Assembly (NCBI GenBank): GCA_003487525.1
Contig: DNDT01000051.1
Coordinates: forward strand, 1 to 6,624
Direction: 5' to 3'
Length of the DNA: 6,624 nt
From: Flavobacteriales bacterium
Lineage (GTDB): Bacteria > Bacteroidota > Bacteroidia > Flavobacteriales_E > Vicingaceae
Below are positions 6,004-6,624 of the stretch, in pieces. The notes beneath the pieces are model-generated. The model did no database searches. It had not been told where the DNA came from and saw only the letters and a program-made list of their open reading frames with translations. A program made the translations under genes and the position numbers. How positions within the stretch are numbered: position 1 is the first letter of the stretch; every line of letters starts with the position of its first letter.

Positions 6004-6624
6004 ATGGAAACAAACATTGACAGGCTTATTCGGATTAGCCTTATTATTCTTTTAATAACGGGAAGTCTGATCATTCTTGCCCCTTTTGCCATTTTGCTTT
6101 TATGGGGAATAATCATAGCGGTAGCAATATATCCGGTCTTTGTCAAAACGGTTAAACGATTGGGTGGCCGGAAAAACCTGGTATCGGTTTTGTTCACCAT
6201 GGCCGGCCTTTCGGTTATATTAATTCCGACCATCTTGGTTACCGGATCCGGGGCATCGAGTTACAAGTTTTTGATCGAAAGTTTCAATGAGGGAAATCTG
6301 ACCATTCCGATGCCGAGGGACGATGTGAAGGAATGGCCGATCATTGGAGAAAAGCTATATCCGGTGTGGAATCTCGCGGCACATAATTTGAAGGAGTTTA
6401 TTAATACCTATAGCGACGACTTACGGCAATACGGTTCGTGGCTTGTAGAAACGCTGGCCGGCCTCGGACTGACCATTGTTCAGTTTATCGTTTCCATCAT
6501 TATTGCCGGCGTATTGTTGGCGCAGGCCGAAGCAGGAAAAAATGCAATTCATCTGTTTGCAAAAAAGCTGGTTGGGGAAAAAAGCGAGGATTTCGTAATA
6601 CTCACCGGAAATACCATCAGATCG
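6004..6624 (+). CDS. AI-2E family transporter, N-terminal part (runs off the window)
   Basis: An open frame of 207 codons starts at ATG 6004 and continues without a stop to the right edge. It is the N-terminal portion of an AI-2E family (PF01594) inner-membrane protein, usually around 350 residues. A hydrophobic pair spans about 11-44 (ISLIILL, APFAILLLWGIIIAVAIYP), followed by a basic loop (VKTVKRLGGRKN), a third helix (about 60-79, ending LIPTILV), an extramembrane segment with WPIIGEKLYPVW (111-122), and a fourth helix (about 151-173). APFxxxLLW..I..A...YP and the IIG motif fit the family. Members have been linked to AI-2 export, Na+/H+ antiport or other small-molecule export, so the substrate cannot be inferred. 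The start fits because the hydrophobic region begins about ten residues in and a -7-like box lies upstream. It is divergent from the T9SS cargo gene. Confidence 0.88.
   Translation, partial: METNIDRLIRISLIILLITGSLIILAPFAILLLWGIIIAVAIYPVFVKTVKRLGGRKNLVSVLFTMAGLSVILIPTILVTGSGASSYKFLIESFNEGNLTIPMPRDDVKEWPIIGEKLYPVWNLAAHNLKEFINTYSDDLRQYGSWLVETLAGLGLTIVQFIVSIIIAGVLLAQAEAGKNAIHLFAKKLVGEKSEDFVILTGNTIRS

Noticed and set aside
5979..6233. Minus-strand open frame of 84 codons opposite the AI-2E family transporter gene.
   Set aside because: It is antisense to a clear membrane protein frame, has no recognisable domain and ends in the divergent promoter region; a shadow.

Overview
The window looks like chromosomal DNA from a member of the Bacteroidota. 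The evidence is a predicted secreted protein with a C-terminal type IX secretion (Por) sorting domain, a TPR plus SpoIIE-type phosphatase of the kind common in that phylum, short hydrophobic signal peptides ending in FSQ, a loose lipobox (FSC), and start codons without clear Shine-Dalgarno sequences. I cannot place it below phylum level with confidence. No rRNA, tRNA, CRISPR array, insertion sequence or phage gene is visible, and no gene-free stretch exceeds about 160 bases.

Layout, left to right. (1) About 65 bases of GC-rich non-coding or edge sequence. (2) Two genes on the minus strand: a cytoplasmic TPR/coiled-coil/PP2C-type phosphatase (942-2834) and, 90 bases downstream of it, a predicted lipoprotein with a membrane-embedded C-terminus (66-851). 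(3) A 157-base divergent intergenic region. (4) A tight plus-strand cluster: a small secreted four-cysteine protein (2992-3402), a secreted Asp-box beta-propeller (3406-4428), a YjdI-type mono-cluster Fe-S protein (4452-4676) and, after 88 bases, an OsmC-family protein (4765-5214). (5) Converging on OsmC with only 9 bases between, a minus-strand T9SS cargo protein with DUF3060-like repeats (5224-5898). (6) A 105-base divergent intergenic region with an 11-base inverted repeat. (7) The start of an AI-2E family transporter (PF01594) on the plus strand, cut off by the right edge (6004-6624).

How the genes may work together. The first two plus-strand genes are 3 bases apart and both encode exported proteins, so they are probably co-transcribed and may act together in the envelope. 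The Fe-S protein and OsmC protein are both cytosolic redox proteins and may form a stress-related pair, though a separate promoter for osmC is possible. The phosphatase probably dephosphorylates a cytoplasmic protein such as an anti-sigma-antagonist (STAS), but no partner is encoded here. Overall this looks like ordinary core or housekeeping-accessory content. The least understood parts are the lipoprotein/membrane hybrid, the small four-cysteine protein, the T9SS cargo with DUF3060-like repeats, and the inverted repeat between the last two genes. I see no convincing new defence, mobile or biosynthetic system.
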